Assembly (NCBI GenBank): GCA_902584635.1
Contig: CACIAQ010000002.1
Coordinates: 91,147 to 126,002, forward strand
DNA length: 34,856 nucleotides
Reading direction: 5' to 3'
Origin: an uncultured Alphaproteobacteria bacterium
Lineage (GTDB): Bacteria > Pseudomonadota > Alphaproteobacteria > Rhodobacterales > Rhodobacteraceae
Shown: in pieces, positions 15,830 to 22,619 of the stretch
Layout of the letters: each line of letters begins with the position of its first letter
Position numbering within the stretch: the stretch's first letter is position 1
Made by a program: the position numbers and the translations under genes
The notes under the pieces: generated by a model
What the model was told of the DNA's origin: nothing
The model's input: only the letters and a program-made list of their open reading frames with translations
Databases searched by the model: none

Positions 15830-15895
15830 GTTGATTTCAACCGAGCTGAATTAATTCTTGAGTTTACGAAAGAAAGAGGCTAATCAACTATTAAT

Positions 15896-15971
<76 letters not shown>

Positions 15972-15992
15972 CTGTGAACTTTGTTCATATGC

Positions 15993-16069
15993 GCGGTTGT
16001 AGCTCAGCTGGTTAGAGTGCCGGCCTGTCACGCCGGAGGTCGCGGGTTCGAGGCCCGTCAACCGCGCCA
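15993..16069 (+). tRNA. tRNA-Asp (GTC)
   Basis: The 77-base sequence gives a complete cloverleaf: acceptor GCGGTTG with CAACCGC, anticodon arm CCGGC-CTGTCAC-GCCGG with anticodon GTC, T-arm GCGGG-TTCGAGG-CCCGT, discriminator G and encoded CCA (16067-16069). The start codon of the PanB-like gene follows only 16 bases after the CCA. Confidence 0.97.
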
Positions 16070-16085
16070 TTTCAGGTGCACGAAA

Positions 16086-16952
16086 TTGAATAAAAGTAAA
16101 GAAAAGCTGACTGTTTTAGACCTTAAGAAAAAAAAGGCCAGTAAAGAACGCCTCGCGATGGTTGCGGTAGGGGAGTTTTTGTCCGCTCAATGGGCTGAAG
16201 CTGCCGGAGTCGATATAATAGGTGTTGGAGATAGCTTAGGAATGACACTCTATGGCCATGAGAACACTCTTTCGGTAACAGTCGATCAAATGATTCATCA
16301 CTGTAAGGCTGTTAGGCAGGGTGCCCCGAATACATTCTGTATTTTAGCAATGCCGTATGGATCTTATTCTACAAAAGGTATAGCAATAAAAAATGCGTCA
16401 AAGATGATGAAAGAGAGCGGTGCTGATGCGATAAAATTACAGTGTGGAAAAGATAGAGTTGATATAATACGTGCAGTGTCTGAATCGGGCATTCCCGTAA
16501 TGAGCCATGTCGGACTGTTACCACACCTTGTGCATTTATATGGTGGATTTAAGATGCAGGGAAAAAACGCTGAAGATGCGATAAAGATAGTAGAGGATGC
16601 AATTGCTATAGAAAAAGCAGGTGCGATAGGAATAGAGATTGAAGCAGTTCCCGCCGAAGTAGCTCTTGAAATTGATAAAGCTGTATCGATATTTACTTTT
16701 TCAATTGGTGGTGGCTCAGCGGGAAACTGTCAATTATTAAATGGCTATGACTTAGTAGGGGGATTTAATACCTTTAAGCCAAAATTTGCAAAACGATTTG
16801 GGAATGTTGCTGATGTGGCAACAAACGCTTTTAAAGAATTCGTTAAAGAAGTCAAAGATAGCAGCTTCCCAGATAAGGAACATAGCTACAGTATGTCTCC
16901 AAGTGAAATTAGTAAGTTTAAACAATATCTAAAAAGGAAAAATAAAATCTAG
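16086..16952 (+). CDS. Divergent PanB-like protein (ketopantoate hydroxymethyltransferase family)
   Basis: The 288-residue protein aligns along its whole length with PanB, which adds a hydroxymethyl group from methylene-THF to alpha-ketoisovalerate in pantothenate synthesis. Conserved parts are VGDSLGM (Asp49, E. coli Asp45), GGFKMQGK, Glu186 (E. coli Glu181), His141 and KPKFAKRF. Differences from classic PanB are striking: the metal-ligand position Asp84 is Ala88 (ILAMPYGSY), Glu114 is Gln119 (IKLQCG), the N-terminal TAYD motif reads AVGE, and GIGAG reads SIGGG. I chose TTG 16086, which has AGGTG 7 bases upstream; the longer frame runs through tRNA-Asp and is not coding there. It ends overlapping the deacylase stop by 3 bases. 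No panC or panD is nearby. It may act on another substrate. Confidence 0.8.
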   Translation: MNKSKEKLTVLDLKKKKASKERLAMVAVGEFLSAQWAEAAGVDIIGVGDSLGMTLYGHENTLSVTVDQMIHHCKAVRQGAPNTFCILAMPYGSYSTKGIAIKNASKMMKESGADAIKLQCGKDRVDIIRAVSESGIPVMSHVGLLPHLVHLYGGFKMQGKNAEDAIKIVEDAIAIEKAGAIGIEIEAVPAEVALEIDKAVSIFTFSIGGGSAGNCQLLNGYDLVGGFNTFKPKFAKRFGNVADVATNAFKEFVKEVKDSSFPDKEHSYSMSPSEISKFKQYLKRKNKI

Positions 16953-17473
16953 AAATTCAAACTTACTGTTTCAAAAGATAGACCTAGGTGGTCAAAATAA
17001 GTTAAGAGGCTCTTATAGCTTAAAGATATTGTTCTATCATTTACAAGTGGATGACAAAAAATAGTATCTTGCCCCGACATTTCAGCATCTAAAAAGATAT
17101 TAATATCTCGTTTAGTATTGTTTACAACACCTAATGGAGTAACAGCTCCCGGAAACACCCCAAGCTCCTCAAAAAGCCTCTCTTTGCTTCCAAAGGAAAG
17201 TCTTGACGATCTTATTCTTTCAGGTAATAGGGTTAGGTCAATCTCACTGTCTTCATGGGCAATAACCAGATAACTTTTTTTCTTTTTATCACGTAGAAAT
17301 AGGTTCTTTGTATGGAACCCTCGCATGTATTCTCTGTACTTTTTCGCGTCATTAACAGTATGGAAAGGGGGGTGCTCAAAGACATTGAATTTTATATTTA
17401 AATCTTCCAGTAACTTATATAAATGTTCTGGCGATATAGGAAGTGAGCTGGCGTAATCTGATGATGCTTTCAT
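16949..17473 (-). CDS. Prolyl-tRNA editing deacylase (PrdX/YbaK-type)
   Basis: The 174-residue protein has the YbaK/ProX fold signature: VFEHPPFHTV (residues about 31-40), KNLFLRDKKKKSYLVIA, then GVFPGAVTPLGVVNN with the substrate-pocket GxxxPxG core, and IFLDAEMSG followed by CHPLVNDRTISLS. Stand-alone proteins of this kind in alphaproteobacteria hydrolyse Ala mischarged on tRNA-Pro (ProXp-ala), which backs up prolyl-tRNA synthetases that lack the editing insert. It is cytoplasmic and full length. It is convergent with the PanB-like gene, sharing the bases CTAG as both stops. Confidence 0.9.
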   Translation of the reverse strand: MKASSDYASSLPISPEHLYKLLEDLNIKFNVFEHPPFHTVNDAKKYREYMRGFHTKNLFLRDKKKKSYLVIAHEDSEIDLTLLPERIRSSRLSFGSKERLFEELGVFPGAVTPLGVVNNTKRDINIFLDAEMSGQDTIFCHPLVNDRTISLSYKSLLTYFDHLGLSFETVSLNF

Positions 17474-17535
17474 TTTAAATAAAATCTAATTAAAGAAGGA
17501 CGATTGTCTTTTTAAGGGATGAAAAGCTACAAACA

Positions 17536-17847
17536 CTAACTATTCGACAACTTATCCTTGGCAGATTGCAGACATTCATTCATTTTTGTTCTGATAACTT
17601 GTTCATCAACTAAACCTTCAAGGTCAGCTTTCAATTTCCTAAATACATCTTCGTCTCCAGCTTCTTGAAAATCTGATTTTACAACTTCTCTAATATATTC
17701 CTCAGTTTTACCCTTATCTAAGCCTTTAACTTCAGCAGCCCACGCTCCTATTAACTTGTTTCTTAAAGCTTCGATTTTAAAGGTTAAGTTTTGCTCATGG
17801 GCAAATTTATTCTCAAAAGCGTCTTTTCTCTTATCAAATGTGGACAC
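17536..17847 (-). CDS. DUF1476 protein, ATP synthase zeta-subunit-like inhibitor
   Basis: The 103-residue protein reads FDKRKDAFENKFAHEQNLTF at the N-terminus followed by KIEALRNKLIGAWAAEVKGL, the signature of DUF1476. In Paracoccus a member of this family is the zeta subunit that inhibits F1-ATPase rotation, binding through its N-terminal segment. The product is helical, acidic and cytoplasmic. The family is restricted to alphaproteobacteria, so it supports the class assignment. The length is normal. The gene is separated by 62 bases from the next gene on its strand and probably has its own promoter. Confidence 0.92.
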   Translation of the reverse strand: MSTFDKRKDAFENKFAHEQNLTFKIEALRNKLIGAWAAEVKGLDKGKTEEYIREVVKSDFQEAGDEDVFRKLKADLEGLVDEQVIRTKMNECLQSAKDKLSNS

Positions 17848-17920
17848 GAATTACTCCATTATTACTTATTCTAGGAAATTAATAACTTTAAAGCGAATTT
17901 CAACCATAGATTTAAAAATT

Positions 17921-18523
17921 TTAACTAAAATTGATTAACTTTATTCCTTTTTCAATCATTGATTTCTTTGCAATTTTATTGGAATTGTTGAGATCAATAG
18001 CCTTAGTTAAATCTTGAAACACTAATACTTCAAAGCCTAAATTCGCTCCATCTAACGCAGAATAGAAAACACAATAATCAAAAGCTAAGCCGCATAAATA
18101 GAGCTGCTTAATATCTTTTTTTATCAAATATCCTTCAAGACCAGTAGTAGTATTTTTGTCGTTCTCAAAAAAGGCAGAGTAACTATCGATTTTTGGATTG
18201 GAGTCCTTCCTGAGAATCAGGTCAGATTTATTAGTATTTAAATTTTGATGAAAATTCGCTCCAGTAGAGCCTTGAATGCAGTGATCAGGCCATAGAATTT
18301 GTGGACCATACTCCATCTCTATATTTGTGTAAGGCTTGGCACCGTGATTTGATGCAAATGAACTATGCCCCTGGGGGTGCCAATCTTGTGTTAATATGAC
18401 TGTTTCAAATTCTTTTTGCGCGTCGTTTATACATTGGATAATTTTTTCTCCATCTTTTACTGCCAGTGCACCGCCAGTGCAAAAGTCATTTTGAATATCA
18501 ATGATTATTAAAGCAGATTTCAT
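17921..18523 (-). CDS. pncA: Nicotinamidase
   Basis: The 200-residue isochorismatase-fold enzyme hydrolyses nicotinamide to nicotinate in NAD salvage. The catalytic triad is visible: Asp9 (IIIDIQNDF), Lys106 (LILRKDSNP) and Cys151 (GLAFDYCV). Metal ligands Asp47, His49 (TQDWHPQGHSSF) and His81 (LWPDHCIQGS) are kept. The cis-peptide and core motifs of the PncA group are all present and the length is usual. The IalB-like gene lies 20 bases upstream on the same strand, and a Sir2-like gene, whose family releases nicotinamide, is divergent just beyond it. Confidence 0.95.
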   Translation of the reverse strand: MKSALIIIDIQNDFCTGGALAVKDGEKIIQCINDAQKEFETVILTQDWHPQGHSSFASNHGAKPYTNIEMEYGPQILWPDHCIQGSTGANFHQNLNTNKSDLILRKDSNPKIDSYSAFFENDKNTTTGLEGYLIKKDIKQLYLCGLAFDYCVFYSALDGANLGFEVLVFQDLTKAIDLNNSNKIAKKSMIEKGIKLINFS

Positions 18524-18543
18524 TCTTTATAAAATATTTGATT

Positions 18544-19080
18544 TTAGTTGCAAGTTGATAGAAGATAATTCCACGATTTTGTGAATCCCATCAGGCTGAA
18601 TTGATCTTCGAGAATGGAGCCATCCATTCCTTGTAATTTTATTTTTAATTTATTGCCTCCAAGCAGCAAATTTATATCCTCTTTCATAAAGCCATTAATT
18701 AAGGCGTGTTTACTATTAGACTGTTGACTTAAGCTGATGACCTTTAGCCTCAGCATTTTTTTGTCATCTATATTCATAGATCCAGATGCATTATCTTTCA
18801 GGGGAAAGTCGGAGAAATAAGTCATTGAATAGTTGTTGTTATTTTTGTTTTTAGACAAATATATAAACGAATTTTGCCTATTTTTGCCTAAAACCTCTCT
18901 GGAATTAAAATATGAAGCTGTTCTTTTTGCCTTCGAGGCTAAAAAACAGTTGTTAAAATCAGACGAGAAAACATTCCAATCGCGATACTTTTTTTTGACA
19001 AAGAATTCTTGCCCAATGGCGTGTTGTGAAAAGAAATAAATAAACAGACCCAAAATCATTGGAAAGAATTTAACTTTCAT
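18544..19080 (-). CDS. IalB-like (invasion-associated locus B family) exported protein
   Basis: The 178-residue protein begins with a signal peptide: a Lys pair, a hydrophobic core at about residues 6-20 and a likely cleavage after SQHAIGQ. The mature part starts YRDWNVFSSDFNNCFLASKA and ends FSLMGFTKSWNYLLSTC. This matches the IalB pattern: a DW near the start, an early Cys, and a final D-x-F-x-L-x-GF-T-x-A/S...C with the two cysteines likely disulfide-bonded. The family is widespread in alphaproteobacteria, and despite its name it occurs in free-living species; its molecular role is unclear. It probably lies in the periplasm. It is transcribed together with pncA, 20 bases downstream, and is divergent from the Sir2-like gene. 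Confidence 0.65.
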   Translation of the reverse strand: MKVKFFPMILGLFIYFFSQHAIGQEFFVKKKYRDWNVFSSDFNNCFLASKAKRTASYFNSREVLGKNRQNSFIYLSKNKNNNNYSMTYFSDFPLKDNASGSMNIDDKKMLRLKVISLSQQSNSKHALINGFMKEDINLLLGGNKLKIKLQGMDGSILEDQFSLMGFTKSWNYLLSTCN

Positions 19081-19088
19081 AATATCCT

Positions 19089-19117
19089 TTCAAATTAAAT
19101 ACTATTGATTTTATACT
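19089..19117 (+). promoter_or_regulatory. Candidate promoter of the Sir2-like gene, leaderless arrangement
   Basis: TTCAAA at 19089-19094 and TATACT at 19112-19117 are 17 bases apart, a fair sigma-70-type pair. The ATG at 19129 is only 12 bases after the -10 box and no Shine-Dalgarno sequence lies between (the bases are nearly all A). The transcript would therefore have a leader of about 5 bases or none. Confidence 0.35.
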
Positions 19118-19128
19118 AAAATAAAAAA

Positions 19129-19899
19129 ATGGGAACTCTTTATATAACTGGAGCAGGGGTAAGTTCAGATAGCGGCATTCCCACCTTTCGTGGTGCTGAT
19201 GGGTTTTGGACTATTGGTAGTCAAAACTACACACCTCAGGAAATGGCAACGAGATATATGTATGTTAATAATCCTGAACAGTTTCTTTTATGGTATTTTA
19301 AAAGATTTGCGAAATATAGAAATGCAGAACCTAATGATGTTCATCGATGGCTTGCAGATAAGAATTTGATAACACAAAACATTGATGGGTTAGACGGTAA
19401 GGCGGGTAATACCAGTTATATTCCGATACATGGTCGTCTAGATAAAGTCACAGTTTTTGAAGAAGAGGGTCAAAATTCTTTGGTACTTGATGCTCCTTGG
19501 GATGAAATATCAGATCTAGGGATGACTCATGAAGATGATCCAAAATCTGAGGACTCTTTAATAAATACATTGCTTGAGCATTTTAAAATAAAAAAAGACA
19601 AAGAAGAGAAATATTATCCTACTCTGGGTTACTCGCTAAAACCTTTCGTTCTTTTATTTGACGAAATCTATACAGATTTATACAGAATAGGTGAAGCTCA
19701 GCAAAGAATGATTGAGGCAAAAAAAATGGTCTTTATGGGGACTTCTTTTAGTGTTAACATTACTTCCATAGCACTTAGAATAGCGGCACGCAACTCAATA
19801 GATATAGAGATAATTGATCCTAGTCCAATCGATATTGGCTATAAGCATGCATCCTATTTTGAAATGTCAGCGTTGGAATATGTTGAAAGTTTCTTATAA
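19129..19899 (+). CDS. Sir2-like NAD-binding protein lacking zinc cysteines
   Basis: The 256-residue protein has the sirtuin NAD pocket: GAGVSSDSGIPTFRGADGFW (residues 8-27), TQNIDGLD (82-89), the catalytic-base His101 in IPIHGRL, and GTSFSVNIT later on. In CobB-type enzymes the region after the His carries a four-Cys zinc ribbon; here it is replaced by an acidic insert of about 60 residues with no cysteine at all. The ending resembles CobB (YFEMSALEYVESFL). Sirtuins use NAD to remove acyl groups and release nicotinamide; the pncA gene 600 bases away would process that product. Without the ribbon the target specificity is unknown, and an NADase or other role is possible. Its end overlaps msrQ by 46 bases in convergent orientation. 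Confidence 0.82.
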   Translation: MGTLYITGAGVSSDSGIPTFRGADGFWTIGSQNYTPQEMATRYMYVNNPEQFLLWYFKRFAKYRNAEPNDVHRWLADKNLITQNIDGLDGKAGNTSYIPIHGRLDKVTVFEEEGQNSLVLDAPWDEISDLGMTHEDDPKSEDSLINTLLEHFKIKKDKEEKYYPTLGYSLKPFVLLFDEIYTDLYRIGEAQQRMIEAKKMVFMGTSFSVNITSIALRIAARNSIDIEIIDPSPIDIGYKHASYFEMSALEYVESFL

Positions 19900-20483
19900 A
19901 TCTTAGTTCTCTTTAACTTTAGGGCCAGAATTATAACGGTTACTGATATATAAAAATATAATTCTCCCGTCCAAGTTTTGGACATCAAGATAAAATGAAA
20001 AATTGAAAGTATTATTGCTACATAGACAAAACTGTGGATCTTATTCCATGTCCTAATATTTAATTTACGGAGAGAAAAATTATTCGATGTAAGTGCCAAT
20101 GGTATTAATGTTATAAAAGCAAAGAAGCCTGCAATAATATAATATCTTTTTTGTAGGTCAGATAATAAGAGGTCCATTGAGAGCCCAATGTCGAGAAAAA
20201 AATAGACGCAAATGTGGGAAATAACATAGTAAAATGCTACCAATCCAACACAACGCCTAAACTTCATCAAATTAATCTTTGCATATCTTAAAAGTGGCGA
20301 AATTGAGAGGGTTATTAGTAAAAACACTAGCCCAAGCTCTCCGTATTTGTGTTCTAAGAACCTCAAAGGATCAGGACCTAATTGATTTAAGACACCCCAA
20401 TAGAAATACAAGGGTATTGGAGTAAGTAAAATTAAATAAAGCAGTGACACGGGTAGGTGCTTAAATATAGCTCTAAACTTCAT
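19854..20483 (-). CDS. msrQ: MsrQ, haem membrane subunit of the MsrPQ methionine sulfoxide reductase
   Basis: The 209-residue protein has about six membrane helices and the MsrQ/YedZ pattern: GPDPLRFLEHKYGELGLVFLL, SPLLRYAKINLMKFRRCVGL, haem-ligand His in YVISHICVYFF, and later WNKIHSFVYV with a second His at SIFHF. It feeds electrons from the respiratory chain to MsrP, which repairs oxidised methionines in periplasmic proteins. The gene begins 4 bases after the msrP stop, the normal order. The last 15 or so residues overlap the 3' end of the Sir2-like gene on the other strand. Confidence 0.93.
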   Translation of the reverse strand: MKFRAIFKHLPVSLLYLILLTPIPLYFYWGVLNQLGPDPLRFLEHKYGELGLVFLLITLSISPLLRYAKINLMKFRRCVGLVAFYYVISHICVYFFLDIGLSMDLLLSDLQKRYYIIAGFFAFITLIPLALTSNNFSLRKLNIRTWNKIHSFVYVAIILSIFHFILMSKTWTGELYFYISVTVIILALKLKRTKIYKKLSTYSNADISK

Positions 20484-20487
20484 TATT

Positions 20488-21426
20488 TTAGTAGTATTTT
20501 TTTAAATCCATACCTTTGTACAGATCCGCTACCTCGTCAATATATCCATTAAACAACTCGGTTTTTCGCCTTTCACCAAAGAGACCTTCTCCTATTACTC
20601 TTTCAGTTGCTTGTGACCAACGAGGGTGATCAACATTCGGGTTTACGTTAGAATAGAAACCGTACTCCCTAGGATTTTCAGCGCTCCATGTCGTATAGGG
20701 CTGCTTTTCCATAAATGAAATTTTGGCGATGGATTTTATGGATTTAAAGCCATACTTCCATGGTACCACAAGCCGGAATGGCGCCCCATTTTGGTTAGGC
20801 AAATCTTTGCCATACAAGCCCGTCGCAATAAATGTCAATGGATGTAAAGCCTCCTCTATAGTTAAGCCTTCTCTATATGGCCAATCTAGAATTGCACGTT
20901 TTTGCCCTATCATTTCATCCGGCCTGTACACTGTGTCAAAGGCTACGTACTTAGTATTGTTATTCAATTCAAATTGATTAATTAGGTCACGCAATGGAAA
21001 TCCTATCCAAGGTATAACCATCGACCAACCCTCTACGCAACGCAATCTGTACACTCTTTCTTGTATCGCCTTTCCTTTAAGGATTTCGGCTATATCAAAT
21101 ATTTTTTTATTTTGTGAAATACCCTCAAATGTAACTTCCCAAGGATTAGTCGTTAAATTATTCGCGTATTTCGCAGGATCAGTTTTTGATGTGCCAAATT
21201 CGTAGAAATTGTTATAATTTGTGATTTCTTCAAAGGTGTTAGGCTTTGCAATAGTGGAGTAATTTTGTTTCGCGGATAAGGGTGTAGCTAAAGAAGCTAA
21301 AGAAGTGAGGCATACAGCTTCGACGAATTTACGACGATTTATATAAAGATTTTGTGGCGTTACGTCGCTATATTTCAGACTTTTCAAATTATGTGGTCCT
21401 ATTATGTTGACAACTCTATTAGACAT
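20488..21426 (-). CDS. msrP: MsrP, periplasmic molybdopterin methionine sulfoxide reductase subunit
   Basis: The 312-residue protein carries a twin-arginine signal (NRRKFVEAVCLTSLASLA, Arg31-Arg32 by this start) and the sulfite-oxidase-fold Mo-cofactor domain. The molybdenum-ligand Cys130 lies in YRLRCVEGWSMVIPWIGFPL. Other marks are NYNNFYEFGTSK, YRPDEMIGQ, NGAPFRLVVPWKYGFKSIKS, and the ending VDHPRWSQATERVIGEGLFG. It reduces methionine sulfoxide in the periplasm. ATG 21426 is preferred over the GTG at 21441. The segment before the Tat motif (about 29 residues, KSLKYSDVTPQNLYI) resembles the E. coli leader. The gene is divergent from the unknown membrane protein with a 43-base gap. Confidence 0.96.
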   Translation of the reverse strand: MSNRVVNIIGPHNLKSLKYSDVTPQNLYINRRKFVEAVCLTSLASLATPLSAKQNYSTIAKPNTFEEITNYNNFYEFGTSKTDPAKYANNLTTNPWEVTFEGISQNKKIFDIAEILKGKAIQERVYRLRCVEGWSMVIPWIGFPLRDLINQFELNNNTKYVAFDTVYRPDEMIGQKRAILDWPYREGLTIEEALHPLTFIATGLYGKDLPNQNGAPFRLVVPWKYGFKSIKSIAKISFMEKQPYTTWSAENPREYGFYSNVNPNVDHPRWSQATERVIGEGLFGERRKTELFNGYIDEVADLYKGMDLKKYY

Positions 21427-21469
21427 GGTAGTTCTATTCACTCAGAAGGCAACAGTTATTCAGATTTAA

Positions 21470-22294
21470 ATGACAAGCTTTTACCAATTTCTCATTTGGT
21501 TTTTTACTATCGTGAGCTTAATTGCTCTGATGTATGGTGTTTTAAGCGCAGATATAACATTTATTGGATTGTTTATATGTACGCTAATTATTTCAGTTGT
21601 TTTTCATAGATTAAACGAAACCTCACCCCTGCAAGGATCTGAAGAGCAACAAATAAACGATTTTACTTTAGAAGGCTTTGACGAGGATAACTCTGAGATA
21701 TCAGAAGCCATAGAAACAATGAAGCAAGAACAAACAAAAATACTGACTGGTTTCAAAAAAGATATTTATTCAAATCAAGATCTCTTAAGCATTTCAGAAA
21801 TTAAAAAGAACATTGTTGCTGAGTTTGTTTCATCATTGTCTTTGAATTTCGAGATGGTTTCAAAGCAAGAGCTGAAAGACTTAATCCTAAAATTACTAAA
21901 TGACTTGATTGTGAAAAATTCAAATCATTTATTCGAACCTTCCTACTTTCCTGCCGAAGAGTCGAGTTATATTAATTGGGTAAAACGATCATTAATCCTT
22001 TTAGGCTGGGAAACAAAAAAAGAGAAGGACGGAGTAAAAAGATTATTTAATCTGTTTGAAAAAAGTGGATTGGTTGCAGGGATTATTGTTTTTTCTCACA
22101 CCAAAAAATCTTATGTAGATTTGAAGCAGCATGAACATTTTATCAAAAATGGTGAAATTGATTTTTTGGTTATAATTACTCAAGATTTTAACGACGATAA
22201 CAACGAACAATTATCTAGTAGGATCGTTGCCATAAATCACCATAATTTACCTCAATTACATTTAAAGCTAAAAAATTTTCTAACTATGAAATAA
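21470..22294 (+). CDS. Unknown membrane-anchored protein with soluble C-terminal domain
   Basis: I do not recognise this 274-residue protein. Residues about 6-24 and 28-45 form two membrane helices with a very short loop, so the rest faces one side, probably the cytoplasm. Residues 50-85 are acidic and look flexible. Residues 85-155 appear helical (SISEIKKNIVAEFVSSL and following). The last 110 residues read SYINWVKRSLILLGWETKKE, then alternating strands and helices such as LVAGIIVFSHTK and IDFLVIIT, an alpha/beta pattern that faintly recalls Mrr-type nuclease folds. The catalytic D...(E/Q)xK set is not seen, so no function is claimed. It is followed after 47 bases by a small gene and then ccmF. 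Confidence 0.75.
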   Translation: MTSFYQFLIWFFTIVSLIALMYGVLSADITFIGLFICTLIISVVFHRLNETSPLQGSEEQQINDFTLEGFDEDNSEISEAIETMKQEQTKILTGFKKDIYSNQDLLSISEIKKNIVAEFVSSLSLNFEMVSKQELKDLILKLLNDLIVKNSNHLFEPSYFPAEESSYINWVKRSLILLGWETKKEKDGVKRLFNLFEKSGLVAGIIVFSHTKKSYVDLKQHEHFIKNGEIDFLVIITQDFNDDNNEQLSSRIVAINHHNLPQLHLKLKNFLTMK

Positions 22295-22341
22295 TTGGTC
22301 TGATCCTTGCAACGTATAAGTACAATGAAGGGAATATAAAT

Positions 22342-22566
22342 ATGTTAGATCAAGAGTTAAACGAAACAGCAGTAAAAGCAAAAGCTATTGCTGAGATCGT
22401 AGAAATAGCTTTGAATAATTTAGTGAAGGTGGACCTTTCTCGTGAAGAGGCTTTGGCAGGAATTCTCAGTCAGATAGCAATTCAGGTTGACAAAAAAGAT
22501 CTAGAGTTTGCGTTGGATTTAAATAAAAAGTACTGTAAATCTTTTCTAGAAAACGTAAAAAAATAA
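22342..22566 (+). CDS. Unknown small acidic helical protein
   Basis: The 74-residue product is probably all helix (ELNETAVKAKAIAEIVEIAL, then SREEALAGILSQIAIQV) with a single Cys near the C-terminus. The start ATG has AAGGGA 8 bases upstream, and codon use fits its neighbours, so it is likely real. I know no family for it. It lies between the unknown membrane gene and ccmF on the same strand, 53 bases before ccmF, and could share their transcript. Confidence 0.6.
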   Translation: MLDQELNETAVKAKAIAEIVEIALNNLVKVDLSREEALAGILSQIAIQVDKKDLEFALDLNKKYCKSFLENVKK

Positions 22567-22619
22567 TTTGAAGAATTAGTTTGCTTTTTTAAAAATAAGC
22601 CTTAATTGATCTATCAATC

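Noticed and set aside
15830-15895. lon terminator from AGTTGATT / AATCAACT (15829-15836 with 15882-15889)
   Set aside because: The arms are only 8 bases and 45 bases apart with no T-run; transcription probably continues into the tRNAs.
15981-16085. Longer reading frame of the PanB-like gene running back through tRNA-Asp
   Set aside because: The 35 extra codons lie over the tRNA cloverleaf and match nothing in the family; a TTG with a ribosome binding site at 16086 explains the gene.
16070-16092. Integration attachment site at the tRNA-Asp 3' end
   Set aside because: A duplicate of the tRNA 3' end was not seen elsewhere in the window and no integrase lies nearby; the integrase remnant is 10 kb away.
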